The notes: generated by a model from the letters alone, not told the origin. Shown: positions 23,162-33,752, counted from the stretch's first letter. The stretch is DNA of 64,000 nt from Tenacibaculum sp. MAR_2010_89 (GCF_900105985.1 NZ_FNUB01000005.1:2356001-2420000), one strand, 5' to 3'. A program made the numbers and translations.

Positions 23162-24901
23162 ATGAAAAACATATTGAAAATTGTACAAGAAAAACTAGCT
23201 CCATATATTGGTAAAGTTTCTTTTGTAATGGCATTATTAGCGTTATTAATCACTGTTATTACACTCTATACAAAAGGAAGTGAGACATTGTATTATGTTG
23301 TAAGTACATTTAGGTATGTAGATTTACAATTTTTAAAATTCGATTTTTTTGAAGTTTCTGGAGGTACTTTTTCAAACTCTAGTAGTTATAATAGACTTAA
23401 TGGATTAAATATATCTTTTAATATAATTTTATTACTAGGTAGTATCTTTTATATTAAAACAAATAAAAAGGATCAAGGTTTATTACAATTTGCTCACGCT
23501 ATTATATTATTTAGCTCTATAATCAGTGTTTTGTCTTTTGTAATACATCAGTTTAATAATTTCACTTTATTCAAACCAATTGTTTTCTTCTTTTTTGTTC
23601 TAAATATAGCTCAATTACTATTTAGTTATTTCGTATTAATGATAACTGAAGCTAAATATAGTAATGTAAAAAATATAAAGTTTGAAGAATTTAAAGATAA
23701 TGAGTACCCCTTAGCTATAAAATATAAACGATTTTTACATTTATTGTTAGATAGTTTTTTATTCATGTCATTAACTTTTAACGCTTTTAAGCTATTACCA
23801 AGAGGTATTTTATATGATATGACAAAACTAATAGGTGATAGGTTTACTTTAACTATACTATTTGTTATTAGTGCTATTGTATATTATGGTTTTTTTGAAA
23901 CATTTTTTAGAAGAACACCAGCTAAGTTTTTAACAAATACTTTTGTTTTAGGTACAGTAAAAGAAAAAGTTAAGTTCGATAATATTTTGGTACGTTCTGT
24001 ATCTAGAAAAATTCCATTTAATACTTTTTCATTTTTATGGGGTACAGGATGGCATGATTCTATTTCAGAAACTACGGTAGTTTCTTTAGATGATAATAGA
24101 ATACCTAAAAAATATTGGTTAATAATACCGTTTTTAATCTTGTTTTTCTTTACAAATTATCAGTTCAATAAGTTTAGAGTTGACTATATAAGATATAAAA
24201 TTGAAAATGGAAAAATTGAAAGTGAAGCTGAAGTTTTAGATAAGAAAATAAATAATTTACAATTGTATGATTTTATTACTTTAAAAAACACTCATAATAA
24301 TTGGGGTAGATCATATTTTTATAAAGTAATAGAAGTAAAAGGAGATCAATTAACTTTAGCAGAGATTAAAAAAACATATAATGAAAGGAATATAGAAGAA
24401 ATTGATTTTTTATATGAATCTAAGCCAGATGAGTTTAAAAAACATAATGTGGATAAAGACTATTTGCGTAATGGAGTTTGCAGAGAGTATAGTTTTTTTA
24501 GCGGTTTTAAAGGCCAAGGAGTAACTTATATTGAAGGAGAAGAGCCAATGCGTATTTATGCTATTAATAATACATTTGAACCAATTCTTTTTTTTAAGTC
24601 TTATTATAATAGAAGTGACAATGAAGTAGAAATCGAGCTTGAAAATTATGGAATGATTTGTAAGCTTGTTAATGCCCGTGTATTAGAAGGTGATATAAAA
24701 ATAAGTAAAAGGAATAGTTTTCCTCAAAAGGTTAGCAAGTACAATAATGATTTTGAAGTTTATATTGAGTTTAATAAAGAACGAAGTCCATTCTCAATTG
24801 AGTTAACTTTTGAAGATAATATTGATATCTATGAAAAACACCGATATGTATTCAAATCTGATGGAGCATTTAAGCATAGTTTTACTAAAGTAGAAGAGTG
24901 A
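23162..24901 (+). CDS. RDD-family membrane protein
   Basis: 579 residues. Three or four N-terminal helices (about 18-35, 85-98, 110-125, 135-160) precede an RDD domain at about 185-330: RFLHLLLDSFLFM, YYGFFETFFRRTPAKFLTNTFVLG, and RKIPFNTFSFLWGTGWHDSISETTVV. The RDD signature Arg and Asp are present. A further helix at about 320-335 is followed by a soluble C-terminal half of about 240 residues with no recognised domain. The family is linked to ion transport (some are Na+/H+ antiporters), but this long version is uncharacterised. Confidence 0.75.
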   Translation: MKNILKIVQEKLAPYIGKVSFVMALLALLITVITLYTKGSETLYYVVSTFRYVDLQFLKFDFFEVSGGTFSNSSSYNRLNGLNISFNIILLLGSIFYIKTNKKDQGLLQFAHAIILFSSIISVLSFVIHQFNNFTLFKPIVFFFFVLNIAQLLFSYFVLMITEAKYSNVKNIKFEEFKDNEYPLAIKYKRFLHLLLDSFLFMSLTFNAFKLLPRGILYDMTKLIGDRFTLTILFVISAIVYYGFFETFFRRTPAKFLTNTFVLGTVKEKVKFDNILVRSVSRKIPFNTFSFLWGTGWHDSISETTVVSLDDNRIPKKYWLIIPFLILFFFTNYQFNKFRVDYIRYKIENGKIESEAEVLDKKINNLQLYDFITLKNTHNNWGRSYFYKVIEVKGDQLTLAEIKKTYNERNIEEIDFLYESKPDEFKKHNVDKDYLRNGVCREYSFFSGFKGQGVTYIEGEEPMRIYAINNTFEPILFFKSYYNRSDNEVEIELENYGMICKLVNARVLEGDIKISKRNSFPQKVSKYNNDFEVYIEFNKERSPFSIELTFEDNIDIYEKHRYVFKSDGAFKHSFTKVEE

Positions 24902-24941
24902 TTTAAAAAGTTATATTATAGATATAAAATAATTGTTATAA

Positions 24942-25628
24942 ATGAAAACAATAGGATTAATTGGAGGTATAACTCCACAGTCAACAATCATGTACTATCA
25001 AGTTTTAAATAACTTAGCTAGTAAAGAATATGGTGATAAACATTCGGCTAAAGTAATTATTAATTCTGTTGATTTTGGAGAAATATCTAAGCTCCAATCT
25101 GAGGGTAAATGGGATGTTTTAGACGGTATAATGGCCAATGCTGCTAAAAGTTTAGAAAATGCTGGAGCTACTAGTATATTAATTTGTGCAAACACCATGC
25201 ATTTAACTATTGAAGCTATTAGGAAAGTGGTACAAATACCAGTAATTCATATTGCAAAAGCCACAGGTGAACAAATTTTAGAAAAAAAAATATCTAAAGT
25301 AGCTTTATTAGGTACAAAATACACCATGGAAAAAACATTTTATATTGATGTATTGAAGAGTATGGGAATAGAGGTTATTATTCCTGAAAAAACAGATAGA
25401 GAAATAGTTCATACAATTATTTATGATGAGTTATCTAAAGGAGTATTAAAAGCTACCTCAAAAGAAGCATATATTACAATCATTAATAAGCTAGAAAAAA
25501 AAGGAGCTGAAGGAGTTATTTTAGGATGTACTGAAATACCTTTATTAATTCAGCAAGAAGATGTGTCAATCCCTGTTTTTGATACGACAACAATTCATGC
25601 AACCAAAGCGTTTAACCTTTCAAAATAA
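24942..25628 (+). CDS. Aspartate/glutamate racemase family protein
   Basis: 228 residues, the usual size. The two catalytic Cys lie in ILICANTMH and VILGCTEIPLL, the pair that removes and adds the alpha proton in PLP-independent Asp/Glu racemases. The N-terminal GLIGGITPQSTIMYYQ and a central ALLGTKYTM are family motifs. It probably makes D-Asp or D-Glu, or isomerises a related acid. Its stop overlaps the MscS start by one base, so the two are coupled. Confidence 0.88.
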   Translation: MKTIGLIGGITPQSTIMYYQVLNNLASKEYGDKHSAKVIINSVDFGEISKLQSEGKWDVLDGIMANAAKSLENAGATSILICANTMHLTIEAIRKVVQIPVIHIAKATGEQILEKKISKVALLGTKYTMEKTFYIDVLKSMGIEVIIPEKTDREIVHTIIYDELSKGVLKATSKEAYITIINKLEKKGAEGVILGCTEIPLLIQQEDVSIPVFDTTTIHATKAFNLSK

Positions 25629-26482
25629 TGAAAGATTTATTTACATATCAATTTGATTTAGATTCTTTTATAGGAATCATAGCTTATATTATTCTTGTAG
25701 TTTTTATAGCTTGGTTAATATCTAGAGGAATTCGATATATTATTTTACAAATAATAAAATATAGAAAAAGAGATAGGTTTGGTGGAACAAGTATTCAGTT
25801 TTTAAGAAACTCAATTAAGTTTATTATTGGTGTTCTAGGGATCATGTATATTATTATGACGGTGCCTCTTTTTAGAAACAAAGCTTCTTTTATTTTTTCA
25901 GGGGCAGGAATACTTGCAGCTATTATTGGTTTTGCTGCACAAGCAGCTTTATCTAATTTAATTGCAGGAGCATTCATTGTTATTTTTCGTCCATTTAGAG
26001 TAGGAGATTATATTAAACTAGATGAGCAACGAATGGGAATAGTTGAAGATATAACGCTTAGACATACGGTAATTAATAATTTTGAAAATAAAAGATTGAT
26101 TATTCCTAATTCGGTAATTAGTACCGATTCAGTATTAAACCATACGATTGAAGATTCTAATATTTTAAGTTTCAATAATTTTAAAATAGGATTAAAGGCT
26201 GATATTGATTTAGCAAGAAAAATTATTCAAGAAGAAGCTATAAAACAACCGAATGTAATTGATAATAGAACACCTGCACAAGTATTAACTTCTTCTAATC
26301 AAGTAGATGTCCGTGTAATTGATGTTCATCCTGATCATATTCATATGAGAGCCTATGTTTGGTTAAATGAACCTTTTTTAGAGTTTAAAACTAAATGTGC
26401 TTTAAAGGAATCAGTTCATAAACGTTTTCTTAGTGAAGGAGTTCACTTACCAATTCCGATTAATAAAATTCTTAAACTATAA
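25628..26482 (+). CDS. Small-conductance mechanosensitive (MscS-type) channel
   Basis: 284 residues. Helices at about 14-34 and 61-80 precede the pore-lining TM3 (about 90-125), which is rich in Gly and Ala: SGAGILAAIIGFAAQAALSNLIAGAFIVIF. The next part, RPFRVGDYIKLDEQRMGIVEDITLRHTVI, is the MscS beta domain, followed by the alpha/beta C-terminal cage domain. It releases osmolytes on hypo-osmotic shock. Confidence 0.9.
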   Translation: MKDLFTYQFDLDSFIGIIAYIILVVFIAWLISRGIRYIILQIIKYRKRDRFGGTSIQFLRNSIKFIIGVLGIMYIIMTVPLFRNKASFIFSGAGILAAIIGFAAQAALSNLIAGAFIVIFRPFRVGDYIKLDEQRMGIVEDITLRHTVINNFENKRLIIPNSVISTDSVLNHTIEDSNILSFNNFKIGLKADIDLARKIIQEEAIKQPNVIDNRTPAQVLTSSNQVDVRVIDVHPDHIHMRAYVWLNEPFLEFKTKCALKESVHKRFLSEGVHLPIPINKILKL

Positions 26483-26663
26483 CTACTTAATAGTTTTTTG
26501 ATGTAAATAGTTTAGATTATAAGAAAACTCAAGAAATTCTATAAAATATAGAACTACTCTCAAAGTAATATTGATTAAAAAGGAGTAGTTTCGCGGTCTA
26601 ATAATAGTTTAACATTAATTTCTTTTAATTAGAGCACCAATTGTAAAGAATAAAAATAAAATT

Positions 26664-27998
26664 ATGGCCACTACATTTAAAGAATTAGGAGTTAACCCTT
26701 TTTTAATAAAAGCATTAAATACTTTAGATATTAAAACTCCTACACTTGTTCAGGAAAAGGTAATCCCTGTAATTTTACATCAAAAAAGAGATGTAGTTGC
26801 TTTGTCTAAAACAGGTACAGGTAAAACAATTGCTTTTGGATTGCCATTATTACAATTAATAAAAGAAGAGAAAAGCCATATTCAAGCTGTTATTTTAGCA
26901 CCAACTAGAGAGTTAAGTCAACAAATTTTCAACAATTTAGAAGCTATTGTTCCAGAGAGCTCTAATATCTCTATAGCTTCTATTAATGGAGGAGTTCCTG
27001 TAAAATCTCAAATAGAGCGTTTAAAAGAAGATACTCATATTGTAGTAGCTACTCCTGGTCGTTTATCAGATTTAATAAAACGTGAAGCTATTAATGTCAA
27101 AAATATTTCTTATTTTATTTTAGATGAGGCTGATGAAATGGTAAGTGCTTTAAAAGAAGAGTTAGATAATGTTATAAAAGAAATTCCAAAATTAAGAAGA
27201 ACATTATTGTTTACAGCAACGATGCCTGGAGCTATAAAACAATTGGTTCAAAATTACATGTCTAAACATGTGCTTCAAATTGAAGCAGATATGGCAACAG
27301 TTGGTAATAAAAGTATTGATCATCAATATGTAGTTGTTGAACCTATTGAAAAGTTAGATGTATTACTTCATTTTTTAAACTCGAGGGTTGGAGAACGAGG
27401 AATTATATTTTGTAAAACAAAAGCTGCTGTTAATAAATTGGCTAAAAAATTAGCTATAAATAAGTTTTCATCTGGTGCTATTCATGGTAGTTTAACACAA
27501 GGAATTCGTGATCGTATCATGGGGCAGTTTAGAGAAGGTTTTATTGATATATTAGTTGCTACGGATTTAGCAGCAAGAGGTATTGATGTAAAAGACGTTT
27601 CTTTTGTAGTTAATTACCATTTACCAGATACTTATGATGCCTATGTTCATAGAAGTGGGCGAACAGCTAGAGCTGGAGCAAATGGTTTATCATTAACTAT
27701 TATTCAAGAAGAAGAAGTAGAAGATATAGCTGATTTTGAAGCTGAGTTAGACATTGTATTTAAGCCCTTTAAAAAGGCAGATGCTAAGAGTATTGAAGAA
27801 AACAACGGACTTATTTGGGCTAAGAAAATATTTAAAACTAAACCGAATAGAGAGGTTTCTCAAGATTTTAAAGCTAAAATAAAAACAATATTTCATCATT
27901 TAACAAAAGAAGAATTGATAGATAAGTTAGTGGCTAATTATTTAAATGAAACGAAAAGCTCACTAATAAAAGATGAAACTTTAAAAAAGAAAAAATAG
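26664..27998 (+). CDS. DEAD-box RNA helicase
   Basis: 444 residues. Q motif region (FKELGVNPFLIKALN ... PTLVQEKVIP), Walker A as SKTGTGKT, motif Ia PTRELSQQI, motif II DEADEM, motif III TAT (usual SAT), motif V ATDLAARGIDV and motif VI HRSGRTARAG are all present. The C-terminal extension (about 365-444) is basic and may bind RNA. The protein probably remodels ribosomal or mRNA structure. It resembles the short flavobacterial helicases rather than DbpA with its special RNA-binding domain. Confidence 0.93.
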   Translation: MATTFKELGVNPFLIKALNTLDIKTPTLVQEKVIPVILHQKRDVVALSKTGTGKTIAFGLPLLQLIKEEKSHIQAVILAPTRELSQQIFNNLEAIVPESSNISIASINGGVPVKSQIERLKEDTHIVVATPGRLSDLIKREAINVKNISYFILDEADEMVSALKEELDNVIKEIPKLRRTLLFTATMPGAIKQLVQNYMSKHVLQIEADMATVGNKSIDHQYVVVEPIEKLDVLLHFLNSRVGERGIIFCKTKAAVNKLAKKLAINKFSSGAIHGSLTQGIRDRIMGQFREGFIDILVATDLAARGIDVKDVSFVVNYHLPDTYDAYVHRSGRTARAGANGLSLTIIQEEEVEDIADFEAELDIVFKPFKKADAKSIEENNGLIWAKKIFKTKPNREVSQDFKAKIKTIFHHLTKEELIDKLVANYLNETKSSLIKDETLKKKK

Positions 27999-28057
27999 TT
28001 AATTGGCATATAGTTATTCGAGTTTATTACTTTAGTAAAAAGATTAACTAACTAGAA

Positions 28058-29185
28058 ATGTCTAAACTACCAAATACTCCTACAAGTATATTCTCTATAA
28101 TGTCGCAATTAGCGAACAAACATGGAGCCATAAATTTATCGCAAGGGTTTCCTAATTTCCCTGTTGATGAGCGTTTATTGAATATAACTAAAAATCTAAT
28201 AGGCAAAAATGTTCATCAATATACCCCGATGAACGGTTTGCCTTCATTATTAGAGAATATAGCATCCTTAACATTTAAAAATTATAAGCGTAAAGTTAAT
28301 ATAGCTTCAGAAATGTTAATAACAGCAGGTGCTACACAAGGTATTTACACGGTTATTAATTCATTTGTTAAAAACAATGATGAAGTAATTATTTTAGACC
28401 CTAGTTACGATAGTTATGAGCCTTCAGTACTTGTAGCTGGGGGTAAACCTGTACGTATTTCTTTGAACGATGATTATTCTCCTAACTTTAATAGAATTGA
28501 AGACGCAATTACTAAGAATACAAAATTAATTATAATAAATAACCCTCATAATCCTACGGGTAAAATTTGGAAAGAAAGTGAATTTCAAGCACTAGAAAGT
28601 CTTTTAGAAAAGCATGACCGTGTTTTATTACTAAGTGATGAAGTGTATGAATATATTTCATTTTTACACCCTCATATTTCTATAAATACAAGGCCCAAAT
28701 TAAGAGATAAAGCAATTGTAGCATCTTCTTTTGGAAAATCATTACATGTTACTGGATGGAAAGTAGGCTATTTAATAGCTCCAGAAAAGTTAATGTTAGA
28801 AATAAAAAAAATACATCAATTTTTAGTTTTTAGCATTAGTAGCTTATCACAACATGCGATTTCTGAATACTTAGACATTGTTGATTTCAATGAAATTGAA
28901 AAAATGTATGTTAGTAAAAGAACTTTATTTCAAAATTTATTAAAAAATAGCAAGTTTGAATTACTACCCTGTGAAGGAACATATTTTCAAGTTGTAAATT
29001 ATAAACAAATTAGTACAAAAGGAGATATGGATTTTGCTAAAGAGTTAATAGTAAAGCATGGAGTTGCAGCTATTCCTATTTCCGTATTTTATAAAGATTC
29101 AACTGATAAACAAATGTTGAGATTTTGTTTTGCAAAGACTGACGAAACGTTAATTGCAGCGGCTGAAAAATTAGTTAAAATTTAA
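28058..29185 (+). CDS. Methionine aminotransferase-type PLP enzyme
   Basis: 375 residues, class I/II fold. Conserved parts are INLSQGFPNFPVDERL, the PLP-phosphate AGATQGIYT, NNPHNPTGKIW (Asn contacting PLP O3'), SDEVYEYI (Asp) and SSFGKSLHVTGWKVGY (the Schiff-base Lys and substrate Arg region). The sequence is closest in feel to YbdL-type enzymes, which prefer methionine, and to kynurenine aminotransferase homologues. It may serve methionine salvage by transaminating 2-oxo-4-methylthiobutyrate. Confidence 0.9.
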   Translation: MSKLPNTPTSIFSIMSQLANKHGAINLSQGFPNFPVDERLLNITKNLIGKNVHQYTPMNGLPSLLENIASLTFKNYKRKVNIASEMLITAGATQGIYTVINSFVKNNDEVIILDPSYDSYEPSVLVAGGKPVRISLNDDYSPNFNRIEDAITKNTKLIIINNPHNPTGKIWKESEFQALESLLEKHDRVLLLSDEVYEYISFLHPHISINTRPKLRDKAIVASSFGKSLHVTGWKVGYLIAPEKLMLEIKKIHQFLVFSISSLSQHAISEYLDIVDFNEIEKMYVSKRTLFQNLLKNSKFELLPCEGTYFQVVNYKQISTKGDMDFAKELIVKHGVAAIPISVFYKDSTDKQMLRFCFAKTDETLIAAAEKLVKI

Positions 29186-29273
29186 TTAGTTTTTGTTTCT
29201 GAAAACGAGTATTTGTTTAGTTGAATTATTAACAGAATAAGGTAAAATAGTGTTATAATCAACCGTTTTATCC

Positions 29274-29303
29274 GTTGCCAACTAGTAGATTGTTTTAACT
29301 TTG
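29274..29303 (+). promoter_or_regulatory. Predicted promoter of the YitT-family gene
   Basis: GTTG (29274-29277), 18-nt spacer, and TAACTTTG (29296-29303), a perfect TAnnTTTG -7 box; the ATG is 20 nt downstream at 29323. Confidence 0.6.
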
Positions 29304-29322
29304 CAGCTTATATATTTTTAGA

Positions 29323-30165
29323 ATGAAAAAAGAGTTTTTTAATTATACTTTTATAATTGTAGGTTGTGCTTTAATGGCATTTGGAGTTGTTGGTTTCTTG
29401 AGTCCTAATAGTATTGCTATGGGAGGTACAGGAGGTTTAGCTATTATTTTCAATAGCCTTTTTAAAATATCTATTGGTATATTATTTGCAATTATAAATA
29501 TTCCTTTGTTATTGGTAAGTATAAAGTATTTAGGAAAGTATTTTGCTATAAAAAGTACGATAGCTATTTTATTAATTAGTGCATTTATAGACACACTTTC
29601 TCACTTTGTTAGTTTAGAACCATTAAGTAATGAACCTTTATTAGCTACTTTATATGGTGGAGTATTTGTTGGAGCCGGAATTGGTTTTATATTTAAAGGA
29701 GGTGGTTCAGCAGGTGGAGGTACGATAATAGCAAGAATAATAACCTCTAAAACATCATTAAAAACAGGAACCGTAATTCTTATTTTAGATTCTATTGTTG
29801 TTGTAGCTACAGGATTTGTTTTCAATAATGTTGAATTAGCATTATGGAGTATGATTAGTATTTTTATTACTACAAAAATGGTAGACGTTATTTTAACAGG
29901 ACGACCTAATGGCCGAATAGTTCATATTTCTTCACCAAACAATTTAGAAGCTATTGGTTTGTTAATAAATGAAAAAATTGGAGTGAATGGGACTTTAATT
30001 AAAGGTAATAATTTAAGTTTAACTCAGGAAAAACACATGATATTTGTAACAGTTCCAATAAATAGATTGAGTACTTTAAGGCAATTAATACGTACTGAAG
30101 ATACTTCTGCTAAAATGATTGTAATGGATGCTTCAGAAATGTTAGGAACCAAGTTTTTAAATTAG
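29323..30165 (+). CDS. YitT family membrane protein
   Basis: 280 residues with five or six N-terminal helices, including the family signature GVVGFLSPNSIAMGGTGGLA and the Gly-rich GAGIGFIFKGGGSAGGGTII. The soluble C-terminal domain (about 200-280) is a DUF2179 fold (GVNGTLIKGNNLSLTQEKHMIFVTV). YitT proteins are widespread; transport is suspected but not shown. It has its own promoter. Confidence 0.9.
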   Translation: MKKEFFNYTFIIVGCALMAFGVVGFLSPNSIAMGGTGGLAIIFNSLFKISIGILFAIINIPLLLVSIKYLGKYFAIKSTIAILLISAFIDTLSHFVSLEPLSNEPLLATLYGGVFVGAGIGFIFKGGGSAGGGTIIARIITSKTSLKTGTVILILDSIVVVATGFVFNNVELALWSMISIFITTKMVDVILTGRPNGRIVHISSPNNLEAIGLLINEKIGVNGTLIKGNNLSLTQEKHMIFVTVPINRLSTLRQLIRTEDTSAKMIVMDASEMLGTKFLN

Positions 30166-30215
30166 GTATTTCAAGTATTTTATAAATATAGTTTTTTAAA
30201 TTACCATATAAGTTA

Positions 30216-30740
30216 ATGGCTAACGCAATTATTAGTATCCATAGAATGAAAAAAAAATGGGAAATAACTGAAAAAGTCATAGGTGCATTTCAAATATTTT
30301 TTGGAATTTTAATCTTAGTACTAGAAATATGGAGTATTAAACTATCGTTTAATATAGGACTCAAACACTACAATTATTCTTGGGAAAATATATCTATATT
30401 TAAAGTATTCAAAAATTACCATTATCAAATATTAATTCCATTATTAACCATATTTGCTGGTGTAACATTAATGTTAAAGAAGAGAATAGGTTGGTTATTT
30501 GGAGTTGTTACATCAGTTTTACATGTAATGTCAATGATTTTATTTTCAGTAACAAATGCAACTGTAGAAAATAAGTATTTAAATTTCATTTATGTTTTTA
30601 TTTCAACTTTATTTATCCTAATAACTGTATTGTTAATGAATAAGCATATTCGAAGTAAATATAATCTTACAAAACAAACTTGGGTAATAATTGGTTTACT
30701 CCTTATTTTATTGTTCTTAGATAAATTATTCATAAAATAA
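30216..30740 (+). CDS. Four-helix membrane protein of unknown function
   Basis: 174 residues with about four hydrophobic segments: FQIFFGILILVLEI, ILIPLLTIFAGVTLML, LFGVVTSVLHVMSMIL or FIYVFISTLFILITVLL, and WVIIGLLLILLFLDKLF. No family is recognised. The ATG at 30246 (MKKKWEITEKV) is an alternative start and would put the charged segment at the N-terminus; the upstream sequence does not decide. Same strand as YitT, about 50 nt apart. Confidence 0.6.
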   Translation: MANAIISIHRMKKKWEITEKVIGAFQIFFGILILVLEIWSIKLSFNIGLKHYNYSWENISIFKVFKNYHYQILIPLLTIFAGVTLMLKKRIGWLFGVVTSVLHVMSMILFSVTNATVENKYLNFIYVFISTLFILITVLLMNKHIRSKYNLTKQTWVIIGLLLILLFLDKLFIK

Positions 30741-30856
30741 ATTTATTGTAATAAATAGTTTTTTCATATAATGCTTCTAATTTTTTAAAGTTACGTTTTA
30801 TTTAAAAATACTATCTTTATTCATTCAATTATCTTTTTAACTAAAAACAGAAATGA

Positions 30857-33694
30857 ATGAGACTTTCAACTATTGCAATTATATTATGTAGTTCTTTTTT
30901 TCTCTCTTGTAAAACCGAGGGAAATTCAAAATCAAATGCTTCCTCCAAAGCAGACAAAGAGTTTAAAATTGACTATGAAAAATTTACTTTAAGCAATGGC
31001 TTAGAGGTTATTTTACATGAAGATCATAGTGACCCTATAGTTGCAGTGGCTACTATGATGCATGTTGGATCTAATAGAGAGAAACCTGGAAAAACTGGTT
31101 TTGCTCATTTCTTTGAGCATATGAGTTTTAATGATTCAGAGAATGTTCCTGTAGGAGCAAATAGAAAGATGATTCCTGAATGGGGAGGAAGTAGAAATGG
31201 TGGTACTTGGAGTGATGGAACTGTATATTATGAAGTAGTGCCAAAAGATGCTTTTGAAAAAATTCTTTGGATTGATAGTGATCGTTATGGGTATATGATT
31301 AATACGGTTACGAAAGCTGCTTTAGAAAGAGAAAAGCAAGTGGTGAAAAATGAAAAACGTCAGCGTGTTGATAATGCTCCTTATGGTTATACTGATGAAA
31401 TTATAAGAAAAAATCTTTATCCAGAAGGGCACCCTTATAATTGGACTGTAATTGGTGCATTACCTGATTTACAAGCGGCAACTATTGACGATGTTAAAGA
31501 GTTTTATGCAAAATACTATGGAGCAAAAAATGGATCTTTAGTAATTGCAGGGGATATAAACATTGAAGAAACAAAAAAATTAGTAAAAAAATGGTTTGGT
31601 GAAATACCGAGTGGACCTGATGTGGAAGAACTGCAACCAATGCCTGTAACATTAACTCAAAATAAATCACTGTATTTTGAAGATAATTTCGCAAAACTTC
31701 CAGAGTTACGAATGGTAATTCCAACGATTGAAGAATACAATAAAGATGTATATCCACTTCAAGTTCTTAGCCAATTATTAAGTGGAAGTAAAAAAGCTCC
31801 ATTATATCAAGTAGTGGTTGAAGAAAAAAAATTAGCCCCTAATATTAGTATTTATCAAAGAAGTAGTGAAATAGCAGGAGAATTTGTTATTAGAGCAAGA
31901 GCTAATGCAGGTACAGATTTAGATGATTTAAAATCTGCTATAGACGAAGGGTTGAAACGTTTTGAAAGTAATGGTGTTAGTGAACAAGATTTAAAACGTA
32001 TCAAAGCAGAATTAGAAACAGGATTATATCAAAGTGTAAGTACTGTTTTAAACAAAGCATTTAAGTTAGTTCAAGATAATGAGTTTAACGGAGATCCTAG
32101 CTATATTACAAAAGCTGCTAAATTAATGAATTCAGTAACTGCAGCTGATGTTATGAGAGTTTATAACCATTACATTAAAAACAAAAACTATGTAATGACA
32201 AGTGTTGTTCCTAAAGGACAATTAGAATTAGCTATTACTGATGCTAAAGAAGCCAAAGTTTGGATAGAAGAAGTAAAGCAAAATGTAGCTAATGAAGAGG
32301 TAGGGCAAGGTGAAGAAGCTAAGTATGAAAAAACTCCAAGTACGTATGATAGGAGTGAACCAGCCTTTGGAGAATTACCTTTATTTAAATCTCCTGAGGT
32401 TTGGACTACATCTATAGATAATGGAATAAAAGTTTATGGAATAGAGAATAATGAAGTTCCTTTAGTTCAATTTGATTTGACAATTCCTGGTGGACATTTA
32501 TTAGATTTTAAAGGTAAAGAAGGTGTAGGAAGTTTATTAAGTGATTTAATGATGGAAGGAACAGCATCTAAAACTCCTGCTGAACTTGAGGAAGCTATAG
32601 GTTTATTGGGTGCTAGCATAAGTGTATATAGTGCTAATGAAGATTTTCATATTGTAGGATCTTGTTTAACAAAGAACTTTAAAAGTACAATTGCTCTTGT
32701 AAAAGAAATATTGTTAGAACCTCGTTGGGATCAAAAAGAATTTGATAGATTAAAACAAGCATTAGAAACTAGTTTAAAAGGACGTGAAGCAAATCCAAAT
32801 GTAATTGCTTCTACGGTAATGAATAAGTTAATTTTTGGAGATAAACATATGTTTAGTATTCCAGGTTCAGGTACTTTAAATACAATTAAAACAATTACAG
32901 TAGATGATTTGAAGTCGTATTATAAAAAATTATCACCTAAAAAAGCGACTTTTCATGTTGCTGGTGCTATAACAGAAGATGAAGCTTCAAAAACAATAAG
33001 TACACTAAATGATTTTAACGGTATTGATATTATACTTCCAAAACAAGAGTTACCTAGTGAATCAAAAGCTGGTAATTTATATTTTGTAGATGTACCAGGG
33101 TCTAAACAATCTGTAATTATGATTGGTAAATTGGTTTTATCTGCTACTGATGAGAATGCTAATAATTTAGATTTTGCAAATGAAATTCTTGGAGGAGGTT
33201 CAAGTGGAAGATTGTTTCAAACTTTACGAATTGAAAAAGGATATACATATGGAGCTTATTCTAGCTTTAGAAATAGTAAAGAAATTTCTCCGTTTTTAGT
33301 AAGAACAAGCGTTAGGGCTAATGCTACATTAAAATCTTTAGAAATAATTAAAAACATGATAAGCAATTATTCGAAGGATTTTACTCAATCTGATGTAGAA
33401 TTAACAAGAAACAAACTTTTAAAAGCTGATACAAGAGCATTTGAAAGTTTAGGGGCAAAACTAAGAATGGTTCGTAATATGAGTAAATATAATAGATCTT
33501 CTAATTATACAGAAATGAATCAGAAAGAATTAGTTTCAATGACTTTAGAAGATTATAAAAAAATTATAGATACCTATTTACAAGAAAAGGAAATGATTTA
33601 TTTAATAGTTGGTGATAAAGCATCACAATTAAAAGAAGTCAAAAAATTAGGTAAACCAGTAATTGAATTGGATATCTATGGTAATACTATTTAG
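30857..33694 (+). CDS. M16-family (pitrilysin/insulinase-type) zinc peptidase, lipoprotein
   Basis: 945 residues. A signal peptide ends in FLSC (Cys18), so it is membrane-anchored. The inverted zinc motif H84-FF-E87-H88 (GFAHFFEHMSF) and the later Glu region (KQVVKNEKRQ) lie in the N-terminal catalytic half. The C-terminal half (about 530-930) repeats the fold without zinc ligands and contains the R-x-x-x-x-Y site as GGGSSGRLFQTLRIEKGYTYGAYS. The two halves clamp peptides of limited size. It probably degrades signal or imported peptides in the periplasm. It has no obvious operon partner. Confidence 0.92.
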   Translation: MRLSTIAIILCSSFFLSCKTEGNSKSNASSKADKEFKIDYEKFTLSNGLEVILHEDHSDPIVAVATMMHVGSNREKPGKTGFAHFFEHMSFNDSENVPVGANRKMIPEWGGSRNGGTWSDGTVYYEVVPKDAFEKILWIDSDRYGYMINTVTKAALEREKQVVKNEKRQRVDNAPYGYTDEIIRKNLYPEGHPYNWTVIGALPDLQAATIDDVKEFYAKYYGAKNGSLVIAGDINIEETKKLVKKWFGEIPSGPDVEELQPMPVTLTQNKSLYFEDNFAKLPELRMVIPTIEEYNKDVYPLQVLSQLLSGSKKAPLYQVVVEEKKLAPNISIYQRSSEIAGEFVIRARANAGTDLDDLKSAIDEGLKRFESNGVSEQDLKRIKAELETGLYQSVSTVLNKAFKLVQDNEFNGDPSYITKAAKLMNSVTAADVMRVYNHYIKNKNYVMTSVVPKGQLELAITDAKEAKVWIEEVKQNVANEEVGQGEEAKYEKTPSTYDRSEPAFGELPLFKSPEVWTTSIDNGIKVYGIENNEVPLVQFDLTIPGGHLLDFKGKEGVGSLLSDLMMEGTASKTPAELEEAIGLLGASISVYSANEDFHIVGSCLTKNFKSTIALVKEILLEPRWDQKEFDRLKQALETSLKGREANPNVIASTVMNKLIFGDKHMFSIPGSGTLNTIKTITVDDLKSYYKKLSPKKATFHVAGAITEDEASKTISTLNDFNGIDIILPKQELPSESKAGNLYFVDVPGSKQSVIMIGKLVLSATDENANNLDFANEILGGGSSGRLFQTLRIEKGYTYGAYSSFRNSKEISPFLVRTSVRANATLKSLEIIKNMISNYSKDFTQSDVELTRNKLLKADTRAFESLGAKLRMVRNMSKYNRSSNYTEMNQKELVSMTLEDYKKIIDTYLQEKEMIYLIVGDKASQLKEVKKLGKPVIELDIYGNTI

Positions 33695-33708
33695 CAGATT
33701 TTAAAAGA

Positions 33709-33752
33709 AATAACGTTAATAAACTTTATGAATAGAGTTTATTAACGTTATT
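33709..33752. terminator. Bidirectional terminator between the M16 gene and the LytTR gene
   Basis: A perfect 17-bp inverted repeat (33709-33725 with 33736-33752) surrounds a 10-nt loop that carries the LytTR stop codon. T-rich tracts lie on both sides (TTTTTAT to the right; TTTCTTTT on the opposite strand to the left). Confidence 0.85.
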